Shown in pieces: positions 15,863 to 24,944 of a DNA stretch of 64,000 bases. The stretch's first letter is position 1; every line of letters starts with the position of its first letter. Both the position numbers and the translations under genes were made by a program. This DNA comes from Amycolatopsis benzoatilytica AK 16/65 (GTDB lineage Bacteria; Actinomycetota; Actinomycetes; Mycobacteriales; Pseudonocardiaceae): assembly GCF_000383915.1 (NCBI RefSeq), contig NZ_KB912942.1:2959195-3023194 (forward strand), in the 5' to 3' direction. The notes under the pieces are model-generated. The model did no database searches. It was not told where the DNA came from and saw only the letters and a program-made list of their open reading frames with translations.

Positions 15863-18800
15863 CGCAACGCGGTCAGCTCGTCGGCCAGTGCGCGGATCGT
15901 GGAGTGGTCGAACAAGGTTGCGGCGGGCAGGTCGACGTCCAGCTGTTCGCGGAGCCGGGCGAGCAGCTGGGTGGCCTGCAGCGAGTTGCCGCCGAGTTCG
16001 AAGAAGTCGCTGTCGAGCTCGAGGCCGGGCACGCCCAGGGTTTCCTCCCACAGCTGCAGCAGGGTCCGTTCCAGGTCGGTCGCCTCGGCGAGGTCGTGGC
16101 GCACCACGGGAGCGAGGTGTTCGACCGGCGCCGGGGCGGGCGAGGGTGCCATCCGCTGGGCGGCTTCGCGGCCGACCTCGGCGAGGCCGCGCGGGGCGGC
16201 GATCACCTGCGGGCCGAGGCGGGCGGCGAGGATCCGCCAGAGCAGGTCGAGCCCTTCGCCGGTGCGGAGGTAATTGCTGTGCGGATCGCCGGAGGCGAGC
16301 ATGCCGGTCTCGCTCCAGGCGTCCCAGTTGACCGACACTGTGTGCCTCGGCCCGGGCGGGCTGGCGTGGGCGAACGCGTCGAGGTAGGCGTTGGCGGCGA
16401 GGTAGTCGGCCTGGCCGTAGTAAGTCGGGACGAGCGCGGTGACCGAGGAGAACAGCACGAGGAAGTCCGGGTCCTGGCCGAAAACGCGGTCCAGGACCCG
16501 GGTTCCGGTGATCTTCGGGGCGAGCACGGCTTCGACGTCCTCGCGGCGGCGGACCGCCATCATGCCGCCGCCGGGGCTGCCCGCGGCGTGGAAGATGCCG
16601 TCGATCCGGCCGCAGCTGTCGCGGATCGCACGCATGGCCTGTTCGTCGGCGACATCGGCGACCCGCACGAGGACGGAGCCGCCGAGGTCTTCGATCCCGG
16701 TGAAACGCCTGATGGTCTGCTTCCGGATCGGACACGGGCCTTCGGCGAGGTAGCTGTCCCAGTCGGGCCGGTCGGGGAAACTGGACCGGCCGACCAGGAC
16801 GAGCCGGGCCCGGACCAGGCGGGCGAGGTCCTCGGCGAGCGCCAGTCCGATGCCGCCGAGTCCGCCGGTGATCAGATAGGTACCGCGTTCGCGCAGCAAC
16901 GCCGGCAGGGTGTGCGGCGGGCTGCTCGGCAGGGGCCGGATCTCGCGGACCCAGCGGCGACGGCCGCGCAGCGCGACCTGGTCGTCCGCGGCGGCGAGTT
17001 CGGCGAGCACCTGCCGCGCCTCGGCGGGCATCGCGAGGTCGACGACGCGGCTGGACAGGTTCGGGATCTCCTTGTTGAGCATGTGGTGCGGTCCCAGGAC
17101 GGTCGCCTTCGCCGGGGTGACCGGGTCGGTGCCGGTGACCTCGTGCAGGCCCGTGGTGAGGATCGTCAGCGCGATCGGGACGGAGATCTGCCGACGGGCC
17201 AAGGTCCGGCCGAGCGCGAGCAGGCTGTGCAAGCCGTGTTCGAGGCTGTCTTGGTCGAGCAGCCAGGCATGCACGATGCGGCGGGGCGCGAGTCCGGCCG
17301 CGGCGAGGTCGGTGAGCAGCTGGTCGTAGTCCGCGGGGTCGGAGGGGCACACCGTGTACCGGCCGGGGGCACGGCGGGCGAACGCGGCGCCGGGTTCGGC
17401 TCGGACCACGGTGGCACCGGTGCGGCGCAGCTCGTCGAGGACGCGGTCGACGACCGGCGAGCCCGCGGTGAAGACGAGCCATGGCTCGCCGGGGGTTACG
17501 CCGACGCTGGTCTGGTCGAGGGGTTGTTCGGCCCAGGTGGGCAGTTCGAGCGGCGTGGTCTCGGCCGGTGGTTCGGCGGAGGTGAGCGGGACGCCGTACA
17601 TGCCCGCCAGCGGCGGGCGTCCCGGGTCCGGGTCGACCCAGGCACGAACGCGTTGGTACGGGTAGCCGGGCAGCGGCACACGGCGGCGGTTCTCCCCCGC
17701 CCAGAACGTGTCCCAGTCCGGTTCGACCCCGGCGGACCAGAGGGTGCCGAGCGCGCGCAGCAGCAGGTCGGCGTCGGTGCGTTTGTCGGCGCGGTGCCGC
17801 ATGGAGGACACGATCGCCGGGGCGGACCCGGTTCTGGCCTCGCGCCAGTGCAGGCGCGCGATGGTCGACAGCGCACCGCCGGGACCGACTTCGAGCAGGG
17901 CGTGCGCTCCGTTGTCCCACAACGTGTCCAGGGCTTCGGCGAACCGAACTGGCTGCCGCAGTTGCCGGACCAAGTATTCCGGGTCGCGGGCCTGATCGGC
18001 GGTCAGCCAGTCGCCGGTGACGCTCGAGACGACGGGGATTTCCGGAGCGCGCAGCTCGATGTCCGCGAGCGCGTCACGGAACTTCGGGAGGATCGGGTCC
18101 ATCAGCGCGGAATGGAACGCGTGGTCGACCGGGAGCGGGACGCAGCGGATTCCCCTGTCGGTCAACTGGTTTCGGAGCTGCTCCACGAGGTGCGACGGTC
18201 CGGACGCGACGGCGTTGCGGGCGCTGTTGACCGCGGCGATCGACAGGTCTTCCGGCAGTTCGGCGCGGAGTGCGTCCTCGGGAAGCGGGACGGCGAGCAT
18301 TGCGCCGGGGGCGGTGCTCGCCATGAGCTCGCCGCGCAGGACGACCAGCTTGGCGGCGTCTTCGAGGCTGAAGCACCCCGCGACACAGGCGGCAGCGTAT
18401 TCGCCGACGCTGTGTCCGGCGAGGGCTCGGGGCCGTACGCCCCAGTGCGTCCAGAGCCGGGCGAGGGCGTACTCCACGGCGAACAGCGCGGGTTGGGCGA
18501 GGTCCGTGCCGCGCAAGGCTTCCTGATGCAGGTCGATGCCGAGCAGCTCGGCGCAGCGGTCGAGTTCGCGGCGGAACACCGGTTCGCGTTCGTAGAGTTC
18601 GCGGCCCATTCCGGCATACTGTTCGCCTTGCCCGGGGAACAGGAAGGCGACCGCCGGTGGCCGCCGCGGAGCCGGTGCGCGACTGTCGGCGGCTAGGTCT
18701 TCCAGCCGTAGAGCCAGATTCTCGCCGGGTGCCGCTACCAGGGTGCGGCGGTGGGCGTGTGCGGCCCGGCCGCGGTGGAGCGTGTGGGCGAGGTCGGCGA

Positions 18801-20202
18801 CGTCCAAGTCCGGGTTGTCGCGCACGGTCACCGCGAGCGCGCGGACGGCGGCGTTCGCGGCGGCCTCGGTCCGCCCGGAGACGGTGATCAGCTGACGGGG
18901 ACGCGCGGTCGGTTCGGCGGCAACAGCCGGGGCTTGGGTGAGCACGACATGGGCGTTGGTGCCGCCGATGCCGAAGGAACTGACGCCTGCCGCCCGGCGA
19001 GCCTGCGTCCAGTCACGAAGTTCGGTGTTGACGAAGCAGGGGCTGGACTCGAAGCCGACGTCCGGGTTGGGTTCGGCGAAACCGGCGCTCGCCGGAATCT
19101 GTCCGTTGTGGACGGCCAGCGCGGTCTTGATCAGGCCCGCGACCCCGGCCGCCGACCCGAGGTGGCCGATGTTGCCCTTGACCGAGCCGATCGGGACGGG
19201 GCCGCAGCCGGCCAGCACAGTGGTCAGCGCCTCGACCTCGATCGGGTCGCCGACCGGGGTGCCGGTGCCGTGGCATTCGACGTAGCCGAGATCGGCCGCG
19301 GCGAGCCCGGCGCGGGCGAGCGCGGTCTGCACCAGCTCGACCTGGCCGGCGATGCCGGGCGAAGTGAAGGTGAACCGGCGAGACCCGTCGTTGTTCACCG
19401 CGGACCCGCCGATCACCGCGTAGACGTGGTCGCGGTCGGCGACAGCGTCGGCGAGGCGTTTCAGTGCGACCACGCCCGCGCCGGAGCCGAAGACGGTTCC
19501 GTCCGCGGCCGCGTCGAAGGGCCGGCAGCGACCGGCGCGGGACACGATGGCGCCCTCGTGCCAGAGGTAGCCGTGGCCGTAGGGCAGCTGGACGTCGGCG
19601 GCTCCGGCGAGCGCGAGGTCGCAGTCGCCCTGCCGCAGCGATTGGGCGGCCAGGTGCACCGCTACGAGGGCCGAGGAGCATGCGGTGGCTACCGCCAGGC
19701 TGGGACCGTCGAGGCCGAGGCGGTGCGAGACGTTCGTGGCCAAGTAGTCGTTTTCGTTGCCGACGCTCCATTCCAGGGACGCGAGCGCGGCGCGGGCGTC
19801 CGGGTCGCGGCTGACGTGCAGGGCACCGTAGAGGTTCGGGGCGGCGGAGCCGAACACACCGGCCCGGCCGGGTACGCGACCGGTGTCGTAACCCGCGTTC
19901 TGGAGCGCGGCGTGCGCGCATTCGAGGAACAGCCGGTGCTGCGGGTCCGTGGCCCGGGCCAGCTCCGGCCGGTAGCCGAACAGATCCGCGTCGAACCCGG
20001 CCAGGTCGTCCACGAGCGCGGCGGCCCGGACGTAGTCGGGGTCGGCGATCCGGGTGGGCGGCACTCCGGCCTCGCGGAGCTCCTCCTCGGTGCGCAGGGC
20101 GATCGATTCGACGCCGCCGCGGAGGTTCTCCCAGAACCGCGTCACCTCGCCCGCGCCGGGGAAACGGCAGGCCATGCCGACGATCGCGATCTGGTCGCTC
20201 AT
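15859..20202 (-). CDS. Modular type I PKS: KS-AT-KR-ACP
   Basis: A 1447-residue single extension module. KS, about residues 3-430: Cys in ATACSSALVAV (about 174), His in VECHGTGTP and GNIGHLGSAAG. AT, about 500-800: GHSVGEYAAA with nucleophile Ser (about 597), and HAFHSALMDP, the HAFH signature of malonyl-CoA selection. KR, about 1100-1290: LITGGLGGIG and Tyr in GQADYLAANAYLDA. ACP: phosphopantetheine Ser in LGGNSLQA (about 1403). There is no DH or ER, so the product of this step should carry a beta-hydroxyl. ATG 20202 overlaps the stop of the preceding PKS gene, and its own stop overlaps the P450. It may also supply acyl groups in trans to the neighbour whose AT is dead. Confidence 0.95.
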   Translation of the reverse strand: MSDQIAIVGMACRFPGAGEVTRFWENLRGGVESIALRTEEELREAGVPPTRIADPDYVRAAALVDDLAGFDADLFGYRPELARATDPQHRLFLECAHAALQNAGYDTGRVPGRAGVFGSAAPNLYGALHVSRDPDARAALASLEWSVGNENDYLATNVSHRLGLDGPSLAVATACSSALVAVHLAAQSLRQGDCDLALAGAADVQLPYGHGYLWHEGAIVSRAGRCRPFDAAADGTVFGSGAGVVALKRLADAVADRDHVYAVIGGSAVNNDGSRRFTFTSPGIAGQVELVQTALARAGLAAADLGYVECHGTGTPVGDPIEVEALTTVLAGCGPVPIGSVKGNIGHLGSAAGVAGLIKTALAVHNGQIPASAGFAEPNPDVGFESSPCFVNTELRDWTQARRAAGVSSFGIGGTNAHVVLTQAPAVAAEPTARPRQLITVSGRTEAAANAAVRALAVTVRDNPDLDVADLAHTLHRGRAAHAHRRTLVAAPGENLALRLEDLAADSRAPAPRRPPAVAFLFPGQGEQYAGMGRELYEREPVFRRELDRCAELLGIDLHQEALRGTDLAQPALFAVEYALARLWTHWGVRPRALAGHSVGEYAAACVAGCFSLEDAAKLVVLRGELMASTAPGAMLAVPLPEDALRAELPEDLSIAAVNSARNAVASGPSHLVEQLRNQLTDRGIRCVPLPVDHAFHSALMDPILPKFRDALADIELRAPEIPVVSSVTGDWLTADQARDPEYLVRQLRQPVRFAEALDTLWDNGAHALLEVGPGGALSTIARLHWREARTGSAPAIVSSMRHRADKRTDADLLLRALGTLWSAGVEPDWDTFWAGENRRRVPLPGYPYQRVRAWVDPDPGRPPLAGMYGVPLTSAEPPAETTPLELPTWAEQPLDQTSVGVTPGEPWLVFTAGSPVVDRVLDELRRTGATVVRAEPGAAFARRAPGRYTVCPSDPADYDQLLTDLAAAGLAPRRIVHAWLLDQDSLEHGLHSLLALGRTLARRQISVPIALTILTTGLHEVTGTDPVTPAKATVLGPHHMLNKEIPNLSSRVVDLAMPAEARQVLAELAAADDQVALRGRRRWVREIRPLPSSPPHTLPALLRERGTYLITGGLGGIGLALAEDLARLVRARLVLVGRSSFPDRPDWDSYLAEGPCPIRKQTIRRFTGIEDLGGSVLVRVADVADEQAMRAIRDSCGRIDGIFHAAGSPGGGMMAVRRREDVEAVLAPKITGTRVLDRVFGQDPDFLVLFSSVTALVPTYYGQADYLAANAYLDAFAHASPPGPRHTVSVNWDAWSETGMLASGDPHSNYLRTGEGLDLLWRILAARLGPQVIAAPRGLAEVGREAAQRMAPSPAPAPVEHLAPVVRHDLAEATDLERTLLQLWEETLGVPGLELDSDFFELGGNSLQATQLLARLREQLDVDLPAATLFDHSTIRALADELTALR

Positions 20203-23200
20203 CGTGCTCCTCGGTCGGTCAGGGTGGCCGCGATGGTGCGCACTGTGGCGGATTCGAACAACGCGCCCGAGCTCAGGGCGATGCCGTAGCGCTGCTCGAT
20301 CTGGTCCACGATGTGCACGGCGGCGAGCGAACTGCCGCCCACGTCGAAGAAGTCGTCGTCGAGGCCGATGTCGGGGTTGCCGAGCAGGTCCGTCCACAGT
20401 TGACGGACGACCTCGACGACCGGCCGCCCGGCCGGTGTCGGCGGCGGGGCGGGCTCGGCGGCCGCGGGCTCCGGTGCGGACGGAGCGCCCGCGTGGTCGA
20501 CGATCACTGCCGGGGGCAGGTCCCGGCCGAGGAGGTCGAGGAAGATCCGCGCGCCCTCCGCTGGGTCGAGCTGGGGGTCGCGCGGTAGCCGGGGATCACG
20601 CGGTGCCGTCGCCGCGCTGGTCCGGCTGAAGTCGGCGCGGGGTACTGCTCGGAAGGTCAGCGAGCGGATCGCGACGAGGTGTTCGCCGGTTGTGGTGTCG
20701 TGGAGGTCGACGTCGACCACGCGGGTGGTGCTGGTCTGTTCGCGCAGCCGGGAGTGGGCCGTGACGCGGCCGGTGAGCCGGTCGAAGACGGTCACCGAGC
20801 GGTACCGGAACGGCACGAACACCGCTTCGGCCGTGGTGTCGATCAGCGCCGAGGCCGCGACGTCGAGCAGCGCCGGGTGCAGGAGGTGCGCGCGCAGGTC
20901 GGCGTGGAACTTTTCGGGCAGTTCGAGTTCGACGACCGCCGAGTTCCCGTCGCGCCGCCTCCGGACCTCGCTCTCCCAGCGCGGGCCGAACCCGAAGCCG
21001 GGCCCGGCCGCCGCCGTGGGCTGGTGCGGGACCGCGGCCGGCAGCGACCGGTCGGCGAGTTCGGGTTCGGCATCGGGGACTTCGATCAGCCCCTCGGCGT
21101 GCTCGGTCCACTCCCCTGGTCCCCGCACCGGTGCCGCTCGCAGGCGGAAGCGGTGCCCGCCGGGGGCGGCGGAGACGGCGACTTCCACGACATGGGGTTC
21201 GGTGACCGGCAAGGAACGCAGGATCAGCGTGTCGCGCAGACCGACCGGCGAGGTGTCCGGCAGGAGGGCGAGTTCCCGCGCGGCGGTGACGACGAAGTCC
21301 AGCATCGCCGTGGCGGGCAGCACCGGCACGTCGCCGAACCGGTGCTCGTCGAGCTGCCAGGTCTGTCCCGGGGTGAGCACGAAGCGGCGGCCGGGAACGT
21401 CGGTCATGCCGGTCCGTTCCCATCCGGGCCACGCGATCGACAACGTGCGGGGGTGGCGGAGCCGGTGCTGCGCGGCGTGGGCGTTGAGGAAGGCGTTGGC
21501 CGCGGCGTAGTCGGCGCTGCCGCGGAGGCCGGACACCCCGGCGTGGCTGGAGAAGTACGCGAGGAAGTCGAGCTCCTCGCCGGCCAGAGCGTGTTCGAGG
21601 GCGAGGGTGCCGTGCACTTTCGCCCGCAGCACTCTGTCCACATCGGATCGTGAGCGGCGTTCGATCAGGCCGCCGCCCGCGACTCCGGCGGCGTGGACGA
21701 CTCCGTGCGGGCCTCGGCCGAACGTGCGCTCGACCTCGGCGAGGGCACCGCGCAGGGCCTCGGGGTCGGTCACGTCGGCCGCGATCACCGCGACGGTGGC
21801 GCCGGCGGCCTCGAGCTGCTCGACCTCCGGGCCGCCGACGGCGGAGCGGCCGAGCAGGGCCAGCCGCGGGCGGAGCCCAGTGCCGGCCAGTGCCCGCGCG
21901 ATGACGAGGCCCACTCCCCCGAGGCCGCCGGTGATCAGGTAGATCCCGTTCTCTCGCAACGAACGCGGTTCGGCGGGAGGGTCGTCGACCGGGACGATGC
22001 CGGGCAGCCAGCGGGTGCGGCCGCGCAGGGCCACCTGGGGTGCGGTCAGGGTGGCGAGTTCGGCGGCCAGTGCGGAAGCCGCCGCGACGGGGCCGACGTC
22101 GATCAGCACGCAGCGCAGGCCGGGGATCTCCCGCTCGACGGTGCGGGCGAAGGCGGGCAGCATCGAGCGGGCGGGGTTGAGCGGTTCGGCACCGGTCAGG
22201 TCGACCGCGTTCCGGAGCAGGATCGCGAGGGTTGCCGGAGCCGGTCGGTCGCGGACCTGCTTCGCCAGGGTCTGCACGCAGGCGAGCAAGCTGTAGAGGC
22301 CGGTTTCCAGCTGTGCCTCGACGCTGTCCTCCTCGGCGACCGCGAGAGCGTGGACGATCAGATCCGGCGCGGCGGTATCGCGCAATGCCTCGACGGCGGG
22401 CAGTTCGGTAGCGTGATACCCGGCCGCGACTACGGAATCCGTTATCCATGGGGCGTTCTCGGGTCGGAGCACCAGCGCTCGTGCGCCTCGCACCGTGGTC
22501 TCCGGCACCTCGCCGCCGGGTTGCCAGCGCTCGTGCAGCAACGTCCAGCCAGCCGCCTCGGGCTGCTCGGCGGCGGTGGCGGTGGCGGTGGCGGGGCCGT
22601 GGTAGGCGACCCAGTGCCGCCGCCGCTGGTAGGGATAGCCCGGCACGGGGATCCGGCGGGCGGCGCGCGGGCCGCGGCGGCGCCAGTCGATGGCCTGCCC
22701 GTGGACCCACAGGGTGGCCAAGACGTCGTTCAGGCTGTGGTCGGAAAGAACCGGCAGGACGCCGGCGGACCCGGTGCCGGGGCCGATCCGCACCGTCAGG
22801 TCTGCGGCAGGTTCCGTCCTTTGCGGACCAGCCGCGCCGATCAGCACGCGCTCGGCGAGTCGCCGCGAGATCTCGCCCTCGCTGAAAGCCTGCGCGGCCA
22901 GGGTTCCGACACCGTCTCCGGACACGCTGTCCGGTCGCACTCCCCAGCGGGTCAGGCAAGTCGCCATCGCGTACTGGAGGACGAACAGGGTCGCGCGGGC
23001 GAGGTCGGGCGCGACGTCCACTCCCGCGAGCCATGGCGTGCGTAGTTGCCCGGCAAAGGGTTCGACTGCTGCGAATGCGCTGTCGCAGGCGTCGCGGAAG
23101 TCGGGCTCGGCGCCGTAGCGACCGGTCGCCAGGCCCGGCCGCCACGCCGACTCGTCCGGGAAGTACCAGCCCACGCTGCGGGGGCGGCCGTCCGAGCTGA

Positions 23201-24740
23201 GCACCCCGGACGCCAGCTGCGCGACGACCTGCTCGCGGTCGCGCCCCACCACCGCCGAACGCACGGACCGCGCGGTCCGGCCGACCTGGAGCGTGTGGGC
23301 CGCGGCGGCGAACCAAGCCGGTTCGAGCTCGGTGAAGTAGCCGCGGAGGCGGTCGCGGAGCTGCGCCTCGGCCGTGCGGTCGTCGGCGGACCAGACGATG
23401 ACCTGCTCTCTGTGCTCCGGCGGCCCAGGCTCTGCTGGCGGTGCCTCTTCCAGGATCACGTGTGCGTTCGTGCCGCCGATGCCGAACGAGTTGACGCAAG
23501 CGCGGCGGACCGAGCCCGGCTGGCGGGGCCACGGCCGGGACTCGGTGAGCACCTCGAACGGCGAGCCGGCGAGGCCGAGTTCCGGGTTGACCGCGTCCAC
23601 GTTGATGCTCGCGGGCAGCCGCTCGTGGTGAAGAGCGAGGACAGTCTTGATCACGCCCGCTACGCCGGCCGCGGCGCCGAGGTGGCCGACGTTGGACTTC
23701 ACCGAGCCGAGCAGGCAAGAGCCCGGCGGCAGCGATTGCCCGGCGAGCGCCTGGAACGCCTGGGTCATGGCAGCGACCTCGGTGCGGTCGCCGATGGCCG
23801 TTCCGGTGCCGTGCGCCTCGAAGTAGGAGATCGTGCGCGGGTCGATCCCGGCCGCGGTGAACGCGGCGGTGATGCAGTCGGCCTGGCCGTCGGCGCTCGG
23901 CGCGGTGAAGCCGGTGCCCCGTCCGCCGTCGTTGTTGACCATCGACCCGCGCACTACCGCGTGGACGGGGTCGCCGTCGGACAGCGCTGCGGAGAGCCGC
24001 TTGAGGACGATCGCGCCGACCCCGTCGCCGAAGTTCGTGCCGGTCGCCGAGCGCGCGAAGGGGCGGCACGAGCCGTCCGCCGAGTTGACCCCGCCGGGCA
24101 CGTGCAGGAATCCGCGTTCGCTCTGCGGGTCGACCATCGAACCGCCGACGAGCGCGAGTTCGCAGTCGCCGGCGAGCAGCGCCTGGCGGGCGAGGTGCAG
24201 CGCGACCAGCGAAGTAGAGCAGGCGGTGCGCACCGTCAGGGTCGGCCCGGTCAGCCCGAGCCGCTGCGCGACGCTCGCGGCGAAGTAGTCGGGATCGTTG
24301 TTGAAGTCCACGGCGAGCTGGCCGACCGAGCGCAGCAGGCGGGCGTCCGGCTCCACGTGCTCGCTCGCGTACCGGTTGCTGCCCGCGCCGGCGAAAACGC
24401 CGATCCGGCCGGGGAAGTCGGCGGGCACCTGTCCGGAATGCTCCAGCGCGGCGTGGCCGACCTCGAGGAACACCCGGAACTGGGGATCGCGGATCTCGGC
24501 TTCCCTCGGGGTGAGGCCGAAGAACGCGGCGTCGAAGTCGTAGGGCGCGTCGATGCGGGGACGCCGGCGCACGTAGCCGGGCATGGCCAGGCGCTTCGGG
24601 TCTTCCCCGGCGCGCAGGATCTGATCGTCGGAAAGGGCGCTCATGCAATCGCGTCCGTCGAGGAGATTCCGCCAGAATTCTCCGAGATCATTCGAACCCG
24701 GAAACCGGACCGCCATCCCGACCACGGCGATCGGCTCCAT
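20199..24740 (-). CDS. Modular type I PKS with inactive AT: KS-AT(dead)-KR-DH-ACP
   Basis: 1513 residues from the chosen ATG 24740, which has GAGGG about six bases upstream; an in-frame GTG at 24746 sits directly on that ribosome site. KS is intact (Cys in RTACSTSLVAL, His in EAHGTGT, SNVGHLGAAAG). The AT region (about 520-700) is roughly 100 residues short. The GHSxGE nucleophile motif reads GDGVGTLAAQAF, with no Ser, and no HAFH is found, so it cannot load its own ACP. KR has LITGGLGGVG (about 934) and Tyr in GSADYAAANAFL. DH follows KR, with HRFGDVPVLP (about 1132) and HPALLDVAAS (about 1290). ACP Ser is in VGGSSLAAV (about 1470). It is the first gene of the leftward PKS-PKS-P450 unit. Confidence 0.93.
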   Translation of the reverse strand: MEPIAVVGMAVRFPGSNDLGEFWRNLLDGRDCMSALSDDQILRAGEDPKRLAMPGYVRRRPRIDAPYDFDAAFFGLTPREAEIRDPQFRVFLEVGHAALEHSGQVPADFPGRIGVFAGAGSNRYASEHVEPDARLLRSVGQLAVDFNNDPDYFAASVAQRLGLTGPTLTVRTACSTSLVALHLARQALLAGDCELALVGGSMVDPQSERGFLHVPGGVNSADGSCRPFARSATGTNFGDGVGAIVLKRLSAALSDGDPVHAVVRGSMVNNDGGRGTGFTAPSADGQADCITAAFTAAGIDPRTISYFEAHGTGTAIGDRTEVAAMTQAFQALAGQSLPPGSCLLGSVKSNVGHLGAAAGVAGVIKTVLALHHERLPASINVDAVNPELGLAGSPFEVLTESRPWPRQPGSVRRACVNSFGIGGTNAHVILEEAPPAEPGPPEHREQVIVWSADDRTAEAQLRDRLRGYFTELEPAWFAAAAHTLQVGRTARSVRSAVVGRDREQVVAQLASGVLSSDGRPRSVGWYFPDESAWRPGLATGRYGAEPDFRDACDSAFAAVEPFAGQLRTPWLAGVDVAPDLARATLFVLQYAMATCLTRWGVRPDSVSGDGVGTLAAQAFSEGEISRRLAERVLIGAAGPQRTEPAADLTVRIGPGTGSAGVLPVLSDHSLNDVLATLWVHGQAIDWRRRGPRAARRIPVPGYPYQRRRHWVAYHGPATATATAAEQPEAAGWTLLHERWQPGGEVPETTVRGARALVLRPENAPWITDSVVAAGYHATELPAVEALRDTAAPDLIVHALAVAEEDSVEAQLETGLYSLLACVQTLAKQVRDRPAPATLAILLRNAVDLTGAEPLNPARSMLPAFARTVEREIPGLRCVLIDVGPVAAASALAAELATLTAPQVALRGRTRWLPGIVPVDDPPAEPRSLRENGIYLITGGLGGVGLVIARALAGTGLRPRLALLGRSAVGGPEVEQLEAAGATVAVIAADVTDPEALRGALAEVERTFGRGPHGVVHAAGVAGGGLIERRSRSDVDRVLRAKVHGTLALEHALAGEELDFLAYFSSHAGVSGLRGSADYAAANAFLNAHAAQHRLRHPRTLSIAWPGWERTGMTDVPGRRFVLTPGQTWQLDEHRFGDVPVLPATAMLDFVVTAARELALLPDTSPVGLRDTLILRSLPVTEPHVVEVAVSAAPGGHRFRLRAAPVRGPGEWTEHAEGLIEVPDAEPELADRSLPAAVPHQPTAAAGPGFGFGPRWESEVRRRRDGNSAVVELELPEKFHADLRAHLLHPALLDVAASALIDTTAEAVFVPFRYRSVTVFDRLTGRVTAHSRLREQTSTTRVVDVDLHDTTTGEHLVAIRSLTFRAVPRADFSRTSAATAPRDPRLPRDPQLDPAEGARIFLDLLGRDLPPAVIVDHAGAPSAPEPAAAEPAPPPTPAGRPVVEVVRQLWTDLLGNPDIGLDDDFFDVGGSSLAAVHIVDQIEQRYGIALSSGALFESATVRTIAATLTDRGAR

Positions 24741-24944
24741 CTCCACCCCTCACCATTTTCCCTCTCGACGGATACGCGCAGTGCAGCACACTTCCCGGCA
24801 CACCGGCCAGCATTTCGGACAGAGCCGAAGCGAACCGCGCACACGGCGACGACGCTGGTCAGAACTTGACCAATCCCGGCGGCGGCCGAAAGAATGCGGG
24901 CACATCTCGGCCCCGCTCGGGCTCGCTGGCTTCGGGAGTTGCTC
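24741..24944. promoter_or_regulatory. Divergent promoter region between PKS and NRPS genes
   Basis: A 204-base gap from which the PKS operon runs left and the large NRPS gene runs right. On the plus strand TTGACC (24866-24871) and AAGAAT (24890-24895), 18 bases apart, form a plausible promoter for the NRPS gene. A GGGAG at 24934-24938 is its ribosome site. I see no convincing operator palindrome. Confidence 0.4.
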
